Shown in pieces: positions 46,622 through 58,374 of a stretch of DNA of 64,000 nt (position 1 is its first letter; each line of letters begins with the position of its first letter). The translations under genes were made by a program, and so were the position numbers. Below the pieces are notes generated by a model. It was not told the DNA's origin. It saw nothing but the letters and a program-made list of their open reading frames with translations, and did no database searches. Origin of the DNA: Cyclospora cayetanensis. Its lineage: Eukaryota; Apicomplexa; Conoidasida; Eucoccidiorida; Eimeriidae. Where the stretch lies: contig NW_020312080.1 in assembly GCF_002999335.1 (NCBI RefSeq), positions 1 through 64,000 of the forward strand. Reading direction: 5' to 3'.

Positions 46622-49600
46622 ATGCCACTGTGGCAAGGGTTTACTCTATATTTAAAGTGTGGACAAGATCCACGGCGTCTGGACTGCTCTGGTTCCCTCC
46701 TTACACCCTCGGAACTCTTTGAGCCCCAACCCCCAAAGCGTGTATGCGGATATCGGCTCTCCGAGGTACGGCAGGCCAAACCACTTGGGGGCCGCTGGTC
46801 TCTGGAGACTAATTGGACGAAGAAGAGTGGCAAGGGAGAGAAAGTAGGAAAGCTAGCACTAGCGCGCTTCAAAGCAGCAAGAAGAAACCCCAACGGAAAA
46901 AATTGGCAAATGTCCCGCCGGCGAGCGGCCCCCAATGGGGCGGATGGGGCCGAGGACTTTAGGGAGCGCGAGCCCAAAGATATCCCGAGCAGCAGCAGTA
47001 GCAGTAGTAGTAGCAGCAGCAACAACAGGGGTGTCGGGCGCAGTTCTGACAAAAAGTCTGCTGGCCCCAACAGCAGTAGCACGAACAGCGGTAGTGGTAG
47101 AAACCGCAATTGGGATGAGTTAGGGGACTGGCAGCAACAGCACCGGCGGCGCAGCAGAAGTGACAGCAGAGGAGGGGACAGAGAGCGGCGTCCAAGAGAG
47201 AACGTGGATAAGGATCGATATAGGGAAAGGGACAGAGATAGAGAGCGAGAAAGGCACAGAGAGAGGGACCGAGAGAGAGAGCGAGAAAGGGATAGGGATA
47301 GAGATCGGGACAGGGAGAGGGACAGAGATAGAGACAGGGAGAGGGACAGAGATAGGGACCGGTCTCGTCGGCGGGATCGGTCTCGTGAGAGTGAGTGGGA
47401 GAGGTCTAGAGACAGAGACACGGAGAGCCGCAGCAGTAGGAAGAGGGAAGAGATCCTTAGTTGTACGGCTGTTATTCGAGGGCTACCAGAGGGGGTGACG
47501 GAGGAGGAGACGGAGGAGCACGTAAGGGCCTTAGCCATTGATAAGCGATTCTCGACGCCAGATGCTGTCCGCCTGCAGATGTTGAGTGTACTTGCACTCA
47601 ACGCTCTTTGCCCCACCGGAGCTAGGCTTTCGCTGGATATGGTCCAGCAGCTGCTGCCTTCAGCAGGAACCACAGGCGGGAAGCATCAGGAGCAGCACGG
47701 GGAGAAGGAACAACAATTGTTGGTTGCCTTTGTGGACTTCCCGTCGACTGATGCAGCTCAAAAATTTCTGAAGAGCTGCAAGGGAGAGGTGTGCGGTATC
47801 AGAGGCAGACTCTGTCCCGTGACTGTGCTTTTACAGCAGCCGCAACAGGGGAGAGCAGCAGCCACCGAAGCTGCTGAAGCTTCACCTCCAGCAGATTGGA
47901 TATGCAGCACGTGCGCAGCTCCCAATACCCGCAGCAGCGGTAGTATCAGCATGGCCTGCGTGTCATGTGGGGCCCTGGCCCCTGGAGGAGCATCCGAGAA
48001 ACAGGAGACAGAAGGAGGATGGGGGGGGGAGGGCACTAGGAATCCGTCTTCGCTTGTTGTTGTCTCTGACTTGCTGCTTATCGAGTGGGAAGACCTACTG
48101 CGCTCGCTCAGGCGGAAGCTGCGGCGCCGCAGCAGTAGCAGCAGTAGCAGCGGACAACAAACCGAATTTCAGAGCACTGTGCACGTAAAAGACGCCCCGG
48201 GGACCCTCAGACCAGCCGCGTTTGGGATTTTGAAGTTTGCATGTACAGACGCAGCTAAAAGCGCATGGAGAGCCTTGCGCTCCCTTCGAGGATTAGATGT
48301 GGGGGGTCATTTGTGCGGCGTGAGGCCTTGGATAATGAGTAAAGAGGAAGAGAAAAGCTGGAGGGAGATGCTCATTGTCGCTGCTGCTGCTGCAGCTACG
48401 GCAAAGGCAAACTCAAACAGCAGCAAGAGCGGCAAAAACAGCAACGAACAGGTCTTCAATCTACAAGAAATGCGCGAAGTAGCAAGTTAGTCCTTCTGTT
48501 GTTGTTGCCGGTCTTGCTGCCACTGCTCTTGAGGGTGCTTTTGCAATTGCTGGTTCTACGATAGGCAGGAACGATGCTCTTAGCCAGTCACTGCAGCAGT
48601 GCCGAGTGGTTTGCTTTGGGCTGCAACCTCTACGTCCCTGCGTACTCACCTACATCTCTAGAATAATGTTCATATGCATATACATACACACATTTGTTTC
48701 ATATATGACACAAGAGTGCGTGCGAATGTGCAAATGCCTGCTTGTTGACGTGGGTTACTATAGAGCTATTTCACTCTGCTTCTTTGGTCGTGCAGTGACA
48801 TGGGTAACGCGGGATGTGCTGTTTGTTTCCATGCTGTACGAGCTTGTACTATGGGAGACGTGTGTCATATTTGTTTTTACTGCTTTCAGAGACCTCTTCA
48901 TCATGGGGCCGTTTGCTGCAGCAATGCGAAGGACAATTGCTTCCACTTCTAGGAAACGAGCCGCCGTCTCTTCCCTCCCGGGACCCGCAAAGCGGATACT
49001 TGTTTTCTGCAGCAGCAGATCTCTACTTCGATCCTACTTCGTCGTACTACATGAACTCTGCCGGAGACTACTTTATACACGATACTGCTCTTTCTGCCCT
49101 TAGGCGTGTCTGCAATTACAGAGACAGAAAACTAGATGGAGATACAGACACACAGGACCAGCAGCTTCAACAGCAACAGCAACAGCAGCCCACAGCTTCT
49201 GTTGTCGCCTCGCTTGTCGCATCCGCGCAGCGCAGCGCGCAGGCCACCAAAGAGGCCATTGAGAAGGCAAAAACTACGGAGAAAAGAGGGCCGCTAGTTG
49301 AACCGCCTGCAACCGCAGCGGCTGCAAGTGCTGTCGCTAGTCAGCTTCAACAACACCAACAAAATATCCCTCCTCCGCCTCCTAGGGATCCCGCCGGGGG
49401 TGGCTTCTTAGATGGACCGGTGCCGCACATCACAATGCAACAACACTCTCAGCAGACGCAGCAGCAACAGCATACACCTAGGGGTTTCTCTACAGGGCCC
49501 CCAGGGGGCTTTGATGTGTCTCATCCACTACCTGGAGGTAGCCGGAACAGCGCTGGGGCCCCCCCTGTGGACGTAAGCGGAGCCTTCTTGCCTCCTGCTA

Positions 49601-50013
49601 CAGCGGCTGCTGCTAGTGCTGCTCCTAGTGTAATTGCCGATGTGGCGAAGGTATTTGAGAGGAATTTGGCAGCAGCAGCAGCAGAAGACCTGAAGACAGC
49701 GGCAGCAGGCACTCCCGGGAGCTCACTGCCTGATGCCCTCCCCGCTGCTACTGGAGCCAAGAACAACAACAGCAGCAGTAACAACACGAACAATAACAGT
49801 AGTACTGTAAGGTTGACGCCAGCGGAGCCCCCAAAGTATTGCTTTGTGTGTCTTCGCGTATTTAAGACAAAGGCAGAGGTTCATGAGCACGAGCTGAACT
49901 CAAAGCTGCACAGGCAGAATGTCTTAATGCTGGAAAAGGGGAAAGAAGAAGAAACGAAATTGCACCTGAAGCAGTTGCAACAGATGCAGCTACTAAGACT
50001 CCACCTCAGCTAG
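46622..50013 (+). CDS. RBM5/RBM10-like splicing regulator
   Basis: A nuclear RNA-binding protein of the RBM5/RBM10 type, acting in spliceosome assembly and exon choice. Two exons, 46622-48485 and 48890-50013, join in phase (A|AG at the junction) to give 995 aa from the first in-frame ATG; an upstream exon is possible. Domains in order: a poly-Ser tract, a long Arg-Asp/Arg-Glu/Ser region (about 180-275), RRM1 (from AVIRGLPEGVT, about 281, with an inserted loop), a RanBP2-type zinc finger (WICSTCAAPN..ACVSCGA, about 425-450), RRM2 (about 480-570), an OCRE-like block of aromatic repeats (SGYLFSAAADLYFDPTSSYY, about 659-690), Gln/Ala/Pro-rich linkers, and a C2H2 finger (YCFVCLRVF..HEHELNSKLH, about 934-960). 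The order RRM-ZnF-RRM-OCRE-C2H2 is diagnostic. The C-terminal G-patch of animal homologues is not seen before the stop. Confidence 0.9.
47165..47395. repeat. Purine-rich AGAGA repeat coding the RS/RD tract
   Basis: Imperfect repeats of GAGAGGGACAGAGATAG type code alternating Arg with Asp, Glu or Ser. The pyrimidine-rich complement is open for 367 codons, but it is only a shadow of this low-complexity tract. Confidence 0.85.
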
Positions 50014-52599
50014 TCAGGAAAGCGAAAACTGCTGCTGTAAGAGGAAAGACACAACCAAGCCAATAGGGAAGCTGACTGATCCTATTTTCTTCTCCTTAAT
50101 GAAGCTGTCGGTCATGCTTTTTTAACTGCTGGAAGATGTTGTTAAACTGGCAAGCTGTCGAACCATAATATGGCTTGGCGCTGCTGGCACATGCAGTTTC
50201 GCTGCCTGTGCCCTAGCTTTCTTTTGCTTATGCCCTCAGCGGCAAGAGTACCTCTTTTTCTTTTTAAATCCAACACGCGTTTCACTGGTGTAATACAACC
50301 ATTTTAGTGGAGGGAGAGACAGTCAGCAGAAAAAGAAGAACGCGGTTGCCCCCACAAGAGTACGCAAGTGTCATCCTAGCAATGAGGGGGGACGAGCCCT
50401 CGTACATACTTTTTCATGAGGATTTTAGCTCCTTGACTTCGAGCAGCTCTTTTCGTTTGGATTGTCGACAGTCTTAAATCGATTCGAGGCGTAGCTGTGT
50501 TTGCCAGAGAAAAGGGTCACTGGGATCCATAAAAGCCTGTGTCAGTACACCGGGCTGGAAGACGCACGTATCAGGGATGCACAAGGGGCCGCAGGGCCCA
50601 TTCAGCAGCGCAGTATATTGGGGGTAACAGCCAAACTTGATAGGCCTTTCCCTTTGAAGACCGTGAACGGTCCATACCATGTCGAAAAACTTCACAGCTC
50701 CTCTCACATAATCTTCAGTGAACGAATGTTCAAAACTATCCACGGCAGGATGTCGAAGGGAGATTATTGAGTTCTGGCCAGATTGTTGAACTGCTAGATA
50801 AGGCATGCGAGTGTTCCCATGCATGTGTCGTCTTGCGATTGCCTTTACTGAACTGCTAAATTTTTACCTTCCGGTACATGTATATACCATTCAAATGATT
50901 TGCAGGACAATCGGTGTTAATTCATTCGGCGACTTTGACTGGCAGACAAATAAATTTTACTTGATGTCGGCGACCATCGTGTAACTGCTTGGTGGTGGGA
51001 TCCAGTACACGCTGATGGAAGGCTTCACAGTAGCAGCATTTGCTGCTCAAAAACATGCGTACACCTGCATTGATGAGCTGCTTGTGCAACTGCCTTTTTG
51101 ATTCAAGCGTTGTGTGCTTGCTTTTTTAATGTTCAGTTCCGGCTCGTTTCCCTGTTTTATGCAACTGTCGACAAATGCTTCATGTTGTAGGAGTACTTTG
51201 AGAATGTATGGCATCCCTCACCAAGTCGTCTGCCATCTGTTTGAAGCTAAGGCCTTGAACTCAGCGGCTTTCATTTCCTTGTGTCCCGTTGGCGTCAATG
51301 CAGGATGTCTTTGTCAAATGTAGACAAACTTTCGTGTTAGCATGTAGACGCAAAATGCAACTTCAGTTTGCTGCCCTATCAATATCCACTTACCGTGATG
51401 GCACAAGTAAATTGGAGCCTAAGGTTCGTACACCCAACAGTTATCCCATCCACACGCCGTATGAGGTTGCTTTGGCTTTAAGTGGGTAAGATCACCTGGT
51501 TACCATCCACGTATACGAACGGCCTAAGAATAGTCTGGTACTGGGATACATTGGTGGCGTCGTGGTACCATGGGAACACCCTGGACTGCTGCCCCTGAAG
51601 TGCACATTTTATTGTCAGGGGGGCAAATGTGAATGTTTGGAAACGCCCTTTTTTCATCAAAATAATTATGTATCTGAGATTTTACAGCTTATTCAATATG
51701 GCTTGCATGGCACTGGCAATCATTGGTACAATGATAAAAGTTGGGCTTCAATCCTCTGCAAGCACAGAGTTGGCAAGAATCTCTAAGGGCCTATGCCTTC
51801 CTAGAGTAATCCACTTCAGGTTTTCCCCAAAGTGCAGCTCATTCGGCCACTCTAGTCACGAGCAAATGCAAGCGATACGTACGGAATGGATGGGTTCAGC
51901 ACCATAGGTGCTGTTCTCCACGTGCACAGAGTTGGCTAGGTTCGCATTGCCTGATCGGAACAATTTAGACTAGCCAGCAAGAAGTGATAAATCACTAAGT
52001 GCTGCTGCATGAAAAGCCTCAGAAACCCAAGAGCACTTTACTATTTCGTTTGTACAGACTTCATAAAGCAAAAAATTATGGTGCACGGTATGTAGGAAAC
52101 TCTGCAGGTTTATGGGCATGAGCTAATCCAACACCAGCTACGGAGGCAGCAATTGACGGCTTATCTGAACCGCCAGCTATTTCCCAGCCGCAAGGTCTTT
52201 ATGCATTCTGCAGAGAGCTTTCAGGAATGTGCTAAGCGCAGCGTAGTTCTTTATTGCGTGTAGGTCCTGCTGTAATACTCGGCAATGGGCTGCGACACCA
52301 ACTTTCTTAAGCATAGCCACCGGTGCACGCTTATAATGCTGTTGCGCTGATCCATTGTGCAATGAGACAGCTTGATATTCGTGAGTCTATTGCTTGTGTG
52401 AACATTGGGTTCTGCTTGGACCTCTAATGCTCGTGCAGCTACTGCCTTTGGCAAGAAGGTGATTGGTATTCGGTGAATAGTTCCATCGCTTCGGACAAAA
52501 TAATGCATTTAGATAGAAAGTGGAAAAATGCAACTCTTATTCATATTGACTGTATCAAATTGTCATTACAAACCATCAGTCATTTTTCGTACTTTTCCA
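50014..52599. other. Spacer with possible 5' part of the next gypsy remnant
   Basis: A minus-strand frame at 50,474-50,824 (116 codons) has no recognised motif. Sequence from about 51,100 may be the gag/RT part of the element whose RNase H and integrase lie at 52.7-53.6 kb, but I could not read an RT motif. Nothing else seen. Confidence 0.3.
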
Positions 52600-52929
52600 C
52601 CAGCCTTTAAAATCCTGATAATACTAGCTGAGCCATTTGGTGGCTTGGGCGCCTTCTGCAGCAGGACTTCCAGATCATATCAAGGGTTACACCAAAGTGG
52701 CCAACGACGCGGTATCGCGAAGTCCCAGCGGCTGACCATTATGCAAGGCAACCGCGCTTGTCTCTGAGAATTCACGGTGTCTGTCAAAATTGCGTAAGTT
52801 AAACACTTTGACATGCATGCATACGCTAGTGTTGCCAGCATCCGGAATGACAATAGGGTGATCCCTAACCACATTGAGGCTGCCACGCTGTGGTCAAGAC
52901 AGAGTGTAGACTCCGTTGCTTGTACATTT

Positions 52930-53640
52930 TGACTTCGCTATGCAGTGCCGTTTTGCACGAAGCCAATTATCATGTTATTTTTGATGATAGTGGAAATCTC
53001 GCTACAGTGTGAAAGCTTCCACTGTCTTTCTGGTCATTTGCAATGTGTTCCGCGGCAGAGCAACATGCACTGTCATTTCAGGGCTGTCAGCAGCTGATGC
53101 CGCGTAGTTCCCCCAAACCCGACCTGCAAGGCTTTCCAGGTCGTGGAACAAGTTGGGATGATTAAACAAGGAACATTGTCTGCCGGAGGTCAATGGTCAG
53201 GATAGCATCTAGGTCGTCGTCACCATACCCAGCAGATATGCCGATTTTGTCGTTTGCACGACCTCCATCACGCCTCAGAGCGTTGCTCAATTATTCGCAG
53301 CTCACTTCTTAATACTTAAGAGATTATCCCGGAGTATTTCCTCGAATGGGGATCCTAAGCTCGTTTGTGCGTTCTGGCGTGCCTTGATGACGCGCCTATG
53401 CATTGACCAAAATATGGGCCCTGCTAACCACTCTGCGGCAGATGGGCAGATAGAGCGCACCAACCTCACGCTACTCTTCAATATTTGCGTCTCTTATTTA
53501 AAATGTAAAATTGCTCCCCTCGAACTTCTTTGTTGCACCGAATGTGTTTATCATGCGCCAGTACACTTGTCTGCCCATCGCCCTCTTGCATCGTAAGTTC
53601 ATGCCAAGGAGCCCTTCTACGATCCAAGCATAAACCTGGC
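52930..53640 (+). pseudogene. Integrase remnant, best preserved copy
   Basis: Plus-strand frames read VVVTIPSRYADFVVCTTSIT (family VVVDRLSKMAHFIPC), then SNGDPKLVCAFWRALM (family SDRDPRFTSxFWRxL), then HSAADGQIERTNLTLL (family HPQTDGQTERVNRTL). The second catalytic Asp and the Glu are retained, while the first region is altered and there are shifts upstream. Not functional as it stands. Confidence 0.75.
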
Positions 53641-53940
53641 AGTCCGGGGTTAGCAGCTACCCTAAACGGCCTACAGAGTAGGAGAATAGCTAGCTGGTGC
53701 AGGCGACTGTATCCTCAAAGCTCGATAGAGACGAACACGGAATAATGATAAGCTGCGTTCGGCTGTGTGTTTCGAGCCCTCAGGATTCGTTGCGAGAGAT
53801 TCTGTGGCTTTGAAATGTGCAGCAAAAGCTGATAAGGAAAAATAGTTCGCGGCCAGCGGCCTGAAACCAGTTGCAATTCTTTAACGAATCAATGCTCTTC
53901 CATATACCGTCGCTTTCTCTAAAAACTGAAAGTGTCCTAG

Positions 53941-53958
53941 GTATATATATATATATAT
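53941..53958. repeat. Short TA microsatellite
   Basis: A run of nine TA-type dinucleotides inside the retroelement remnant. Confidence 0.9.
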
Positions 53959-54899
53959 GTATTGGCTTCCTAAATAGATTGAAAGGTGTCCACGATATTA
54001 TCGGGCCTTGCCGCGTAGTAAAGTGACTTGTGTGGTAGCGCATAATTCGCGGAAATCCTTAAAGTGATGGATTGGACCGGTAGTGGGCGCTGAGGCCACA
54101 GTAGTCAGGAGGCTCTAATGCAATACGTTAGGGAAGGCTGACCTCATTGCTTAAAGCAAGAGCACTTGCATGCTTCATATCTTACGGGCTAATTTGGCTA
54201 CCAATGCTAGTCGCCATGGACTGTACTCTTGGCGTTCCATGGTAATTGTCATTCCCAACGCATGCTCTGTATGAGCTGGCTAGGTAACTATATGGGCGTT
54301 GCCTGTGTGATTATTATTAAGGTGTTATCCATCCTAGGGTGCATTGACGAGCACTTCGAGTTGTGGCCCTCTGCATTCCTCCTTGTACCTCTGTGAGGCT
54401 TCGAAATGAGGCTTTAAAAAAGACTAGACTACATGCTCTGGATGTTTTTGGATGCAAGGGCTGCTCACGAACGCGGAAGCCTTGCTGTAATAGAGTGAAT
54501 TTTGACTTGCTTTGCGCATTGTGCTTGCCTTATGGTAGCAGGAGGCTCACATTTTAGCGCTCCGGCAAGAGCGAGTCATCGTGGCTTTGCGATTGTTTTC
54601 GTTTGCTCCCTCATTCGTTGTTGGCAAGTACGTTTGTCTTTCATTCTGTCGACTGCATCTTAGCAGTCAACACACACATGTTCCGTCTTTTCTTGCATGC
54701 TTTTTCTGCTTCTGCCTTCCTGGGAAGTGAAGACAGGGCGGAACCTCGTCCATTGTTCTGGATGCAGTTGGTTTTGTCGTACAGGAATTGGCGATAGCGA
54801 AGTGGATTCTCAATCGGGAAAAGATGTGACAGACAATGCTAGGCTCAAACACTTCCAACTGCGCTAGTTATGTTGTACATAGAGTTAGTAGCGAACATA

Positions 54900-55150
54900 C
54901 CAACTGCGTTTGTCTGTTTGTATATTTTATTTATTGCAGATTATTTGTAGCTCCATTCAAGGAAACGCAATGTTGTGTGCAGATGTGCTAGATGCTACAT
55001 GTGGCTAGCTATGGGTTTTCGGGGTGGACAGGGCGTGGAGCTACGCGCACTCCAGCTGCCCACCTCCCCTCATCTTGGGAACTCTCGAGGGTGCAGGCAG
55101 CGGAAGCAAAGAGCTCTTTTCATCAGAAAATAACCCAATAAGTTTGTAGT
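54900..55150 (+). repeat. 3' LTR-like block
   Basis: Ordered matches with 20,423-20,570, 21,890-22,030 and 41,870-41,975, described under the element. Confidence 0.55.
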
Positions 55151-55360
55151 GAGTCTGAATTTTGATGTGTCACGGAAATTTTGATGGAGCCTTCCATAAG
55201 CGGCTACCTGGTTTAGGACTACGGCATCCCTCTTGGGTCCAATGGTATGATTTTCACGTTTCGAGGCGTTTTGGGGGTTTTCACGTGTTGCGGGAAGCAG
55301 AAAATGTAACATGGAGAGATTGAAAAGTGAAGCAGGTAGTATCACACAGTATAATGCTTT

Positions 55361-56840
55361 CGAAAACTAGAGCAAGGGGATGCTAATCAGCACAGACTAG
55401 GTATGGCATTAGAATGATGGAAACATGCACAGCCGCCCAAAAACTGCCTTTAAAGCTGTATCCATCGTGTACTGAGCGTGTTCTACGCTGGTCGGGGGAA
55501 TCGAGCACAGCATACCACCAAACAGTACGGCTATTGAAGAGCATTTATTGTTGGGGGCTCAATGCTATCAAAATGTGAGTATTGCTGGAGTGTCTTCCAG
55601 AGATGCATTGAACTACAGGTGGGGCCGAGTGTAGTGTCTACGGCCATTCACGATGGAGCAGTCTACGGATTTCCCCTGGTTGTCGATGATTATTAAGGTT
55701 GCAAATAGGAATAGAGACCACTGTGAACCAATGAAAGCCTGGTGGGAAGGGCAACACAACCACCGCACTCGCATGCAGCGCCTCAAGTAAATAAAGCATA
55801 ACTTGGCTTCATGCTTTGATGATTTTGCTTGTGCCAAGTCGGATGTGTCACAGACGTGTAGTTCTCTAGCTAGTGCCCCTGCACTCCTGAGCCACCCGAT
55901 GGGGCACTCTGAGCCAAAGTTTGTTTAACGTTCTCGAGTTTAGTGGCCACCCTACGCAGTGCCGAAAATCAAGATGCTCACATGAACATTTTGGGAGAGT
56001 AAACAATATGGCAAACAGCCAGAGGAAGCCATGCTCACATACGATTTTTGATCTGGCTAATGTGGGCCTTATATCGACACGATTTTTTGATGCTAACTGC
56101 AAAGAATGGTTGCTTGGGCATTAACAGCTCAGCGCCAGCTAGCGTTTGCAGCTCTACTGTCCCAATAATCGTTTGTGCGACTGAGTATCCCAACAGCAAG
56201 CGGATACATAACAAAACCACGATTTTTGGCTCAAATAATATTCCTTCGATGTCTCTAGTTATATTCGTGCTCTGCCATAAAGACGGAGATCTTTGTAGCA
56301 GCTGAGGTCTTGGGAAAAGTCACTGGAACTCTGAAGTCAAGAATCTTAGCAGGTCGACGGCGAATGAGGGGAAAGATTTTGCTGCAATCTGGCAGGAGGA
56401 ATCTAGCGACAAGGGGTTTCTCGGAAATACTGGGAACATTTTCGGAAAATCTCATCTTTACCTTAAGCGTTGATGTATCTAAAGGAGAGTGCAGCACCGA
56501 AACTAAGCCATTTATAGAAGCATTCACCCTGTGTGACAATGCCTGACGGTGTCTCAGTGCTATTGCGTTGATCATTCGACAGCACTATCGCTATCTTTTA
56601 ATTTTTTATTGCCGTACTTTTTCCTCTAGGCTTTCAAATTTTAGGACCTGTGGGCATTTTCTTTCCAAAAAAGGTATTTATCTTATTCTGGAGCTGATCA
56701 AAAGCCGGCTACAGTTGCAAATCCTGAGTCGGGAATGAAGCGCCTGACTGGTAAGAGGGAAACAAAATCTTACGCTACTGTACGCACTGGCGTTTCAGCT
56801 TCATCTAATTGTTCATCAAATCCCTGTTGACAGCCTATTA
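55361..56840. other. Spacer, nothing recognised
   Basis: Several short open frames overlap on both strands around 56.0-56.6 kb without family motifs or clear splice sites. I do not call a gene. Confidence 0.3.
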
Positions 56841-57248
56841 GTGCCCATTGCCAAGTCTGCGTTGGTGCACATTGTTGCTGTTATCATGGCCGTTTCACTC
56901 TGCCTAGACTACACTGGGGGTGTCCTGCATTCCTGTCTACCTAGCTGTTTTCTCTGCACAGAGGATGACCAAATTGGTCCCCTGTTGTTCTGGCGGGTTT
57001 CTGAAAAAGCAGCGGAAGGCATGGCAATACCTACATATTCGGGATTTCACTCAACTGATTTTTACCAGCTGGTCGAGGACGCGGGAGCCTATGGCTTCGA
57101 CAGCAGGGAAACTGCAGTAGACTTAGATATAGGTAGCCTGCCATCTTTAAATATATATATAGTTCCTCATGAGCTAAACGGTAGCAAGCATTTATCGAAT
57201 GCAAACCCTGTGTCAGCACCGCATAGCATCTCTGAGGGTTTTATATAG
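56841..57248 (+). CDS. Possible small secreted protein, uncertain
   Basis: A frame with a hydrophobic start (SALVHIVAVIMAVSLCLD), then Cys-containing sequence and FYQLVEDAGAYGFDSRE, runs to a stop at 57,246. The first true ATG is at about 56,886. It could be a signal-peptide protein or one exon of a gene continuing into 57,249-57,494. No family recognised. Confidence 0.25.
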   Translation: MPIAKSALVHIVAVIMAVSLCLDYTGGVLHSCLPSCFLCTEDDQIGPLLFWRVSEKAAEGMAIPTYSGFHSTDFYQLVEDAGAYGFDSRETAVDLDIGSLPSLNIYIVPHELNGSKHLSNANPVSAPHSISEGFI

Positions 57249-58374
57249 ATGCTTGGTATATATCTGCGATATGCAAGTTTGGGCTGCGACTGCACATATT
57301 GGTCTGGTGCACAATTACCTACAGCACCTCTACGCCACTTTCCAAGACACCGTAGGCTTTACCATAAGGACGGACAAGGTGGTGGGGAGTTTGGGCGAAG
57401 TACATTCTCCTTTAAAACGAAAAGGGAAGCTTTCTTCAAACCTTCGAAACTGGTTAAGGTATATGAGCTAGTGCAGGGTCTACAGTGGGCCTAAAGCCCG
57501 GCACGACGGGCAATGATGCGTTGTGTAAAAGGGAAGGCAATCATTCCTTAGTGCTTGGAAGGTTGCAGCGGTTAGAGCTTTCCCTGTTGAGACCCGATAG
57601 GATGTACTACATCACGCGGCCAGCCTTTTGCAAATCAGAAATTCGCGGCTCCTCTACAGCCAAGTTCTGAGTTGGAATTCGCCAAGCCAACAGGGTTTTG
57701 AGTACAGCTAGAAAGCCGGCACTTGTGCGGAAGAGCGCCGGGAGACTATTGAATGTAATTCTTATCGCACGCTTCAGGGACTTGACTGAACTGAGAGGCC
57801 AACCCTGGTTTCTCATTGGACTGAGCACCGACTCCCGCCTATAAAAAGATAATTCCCAGTATTACGTATGTCAGGCATACCCATCGAGAAATGTTAAGCT
57901 GGAGGTAGGTTCTCTAGAGCGCGCGTGGCCCGCACTGAAGTCAAATTGATCAAGGGTCAGGCATGCCCACAAGCATACCCCTTCTCTGAAATCATATGGG
58001 GAATAGCAAGCACTGAGCAAACTTGGCTGTTTTCGAGGTGGTCGCAGTCTTCAAGGCTACTTTAGGGCTCAAGTGAATGTTGAGGAGTGAGGTGGGGCCT
58101 GGTCCTGTGTTTCGGGCTGCAGCCGACAGGCAGTAAGTGACCTCGTGCGATTCCTTCTTTTGTTTACAGATCCTTCTGTTTCTTTATAAGTAAGACCATT
58201 ATTGATAGGTTAGCTAGTATATTTTGCAACAAAAATACGGGCAATGCGAACGGGTTCACACGAGGGAATCGCAGCCGCCGGTCAGAGGACTGCCACTTTT
58301 TGCTGTCGCGTTGGGCAGCAATAATGATTCTGTACAGAACCTTCTGTTCCTGACATTCTGAAACAGACAGTCTA
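57249..58374. other. Spacer upstream of the CFAP65-like gene
   Basis: One open stretch at 57,249-57,494 has a basic, protein-like tail (FSFKTKREAFFKPSKLVK). Otherwise nothing recognisable. Likely contains the promoter of the next gene. Confidence 0.3.

Larger units (their letters stand above)
52600..55360 (+). mobile_element. Ty3/gypsy remnant: RNase H end, integrase and 3' LTR
   Basis: YTKVANDAVSR (about 52,690-52,722) is the end of RNase H. An integrase core follows at 53,210-53,600. An LTR-like block lies at about 54,900-55,150, sharing attgcag, tagatgctacatgtggctagct and ctacgcgcactccagctg with the other copies. This copy keeps the longest continuous integrase frame in the window. Its 5' end is unclear. 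Confidence 0.65.

Noticed and set aside
46570..47673. 367-codon minus-strand open frame rich in Leu/Ser/Arg
   Set aside because: It is the complement of the purine-rich RS/RD tract of the RBM5/10-like gene. The plus frame has clear RRM and zinc-finger domains.
49521..49793. Minus-strand Leu/Ala-rich frame that could pass for a membrane protein
   Set aside because: Shadow of the Ala/Gln/Asn-rich linker of the RBM5/10-like gene.
53780..54043. Minus-strand 87-codon frame as a gene
   Set aside because: It lies across the TA microsatellite and decayed element sequence, with no motif.
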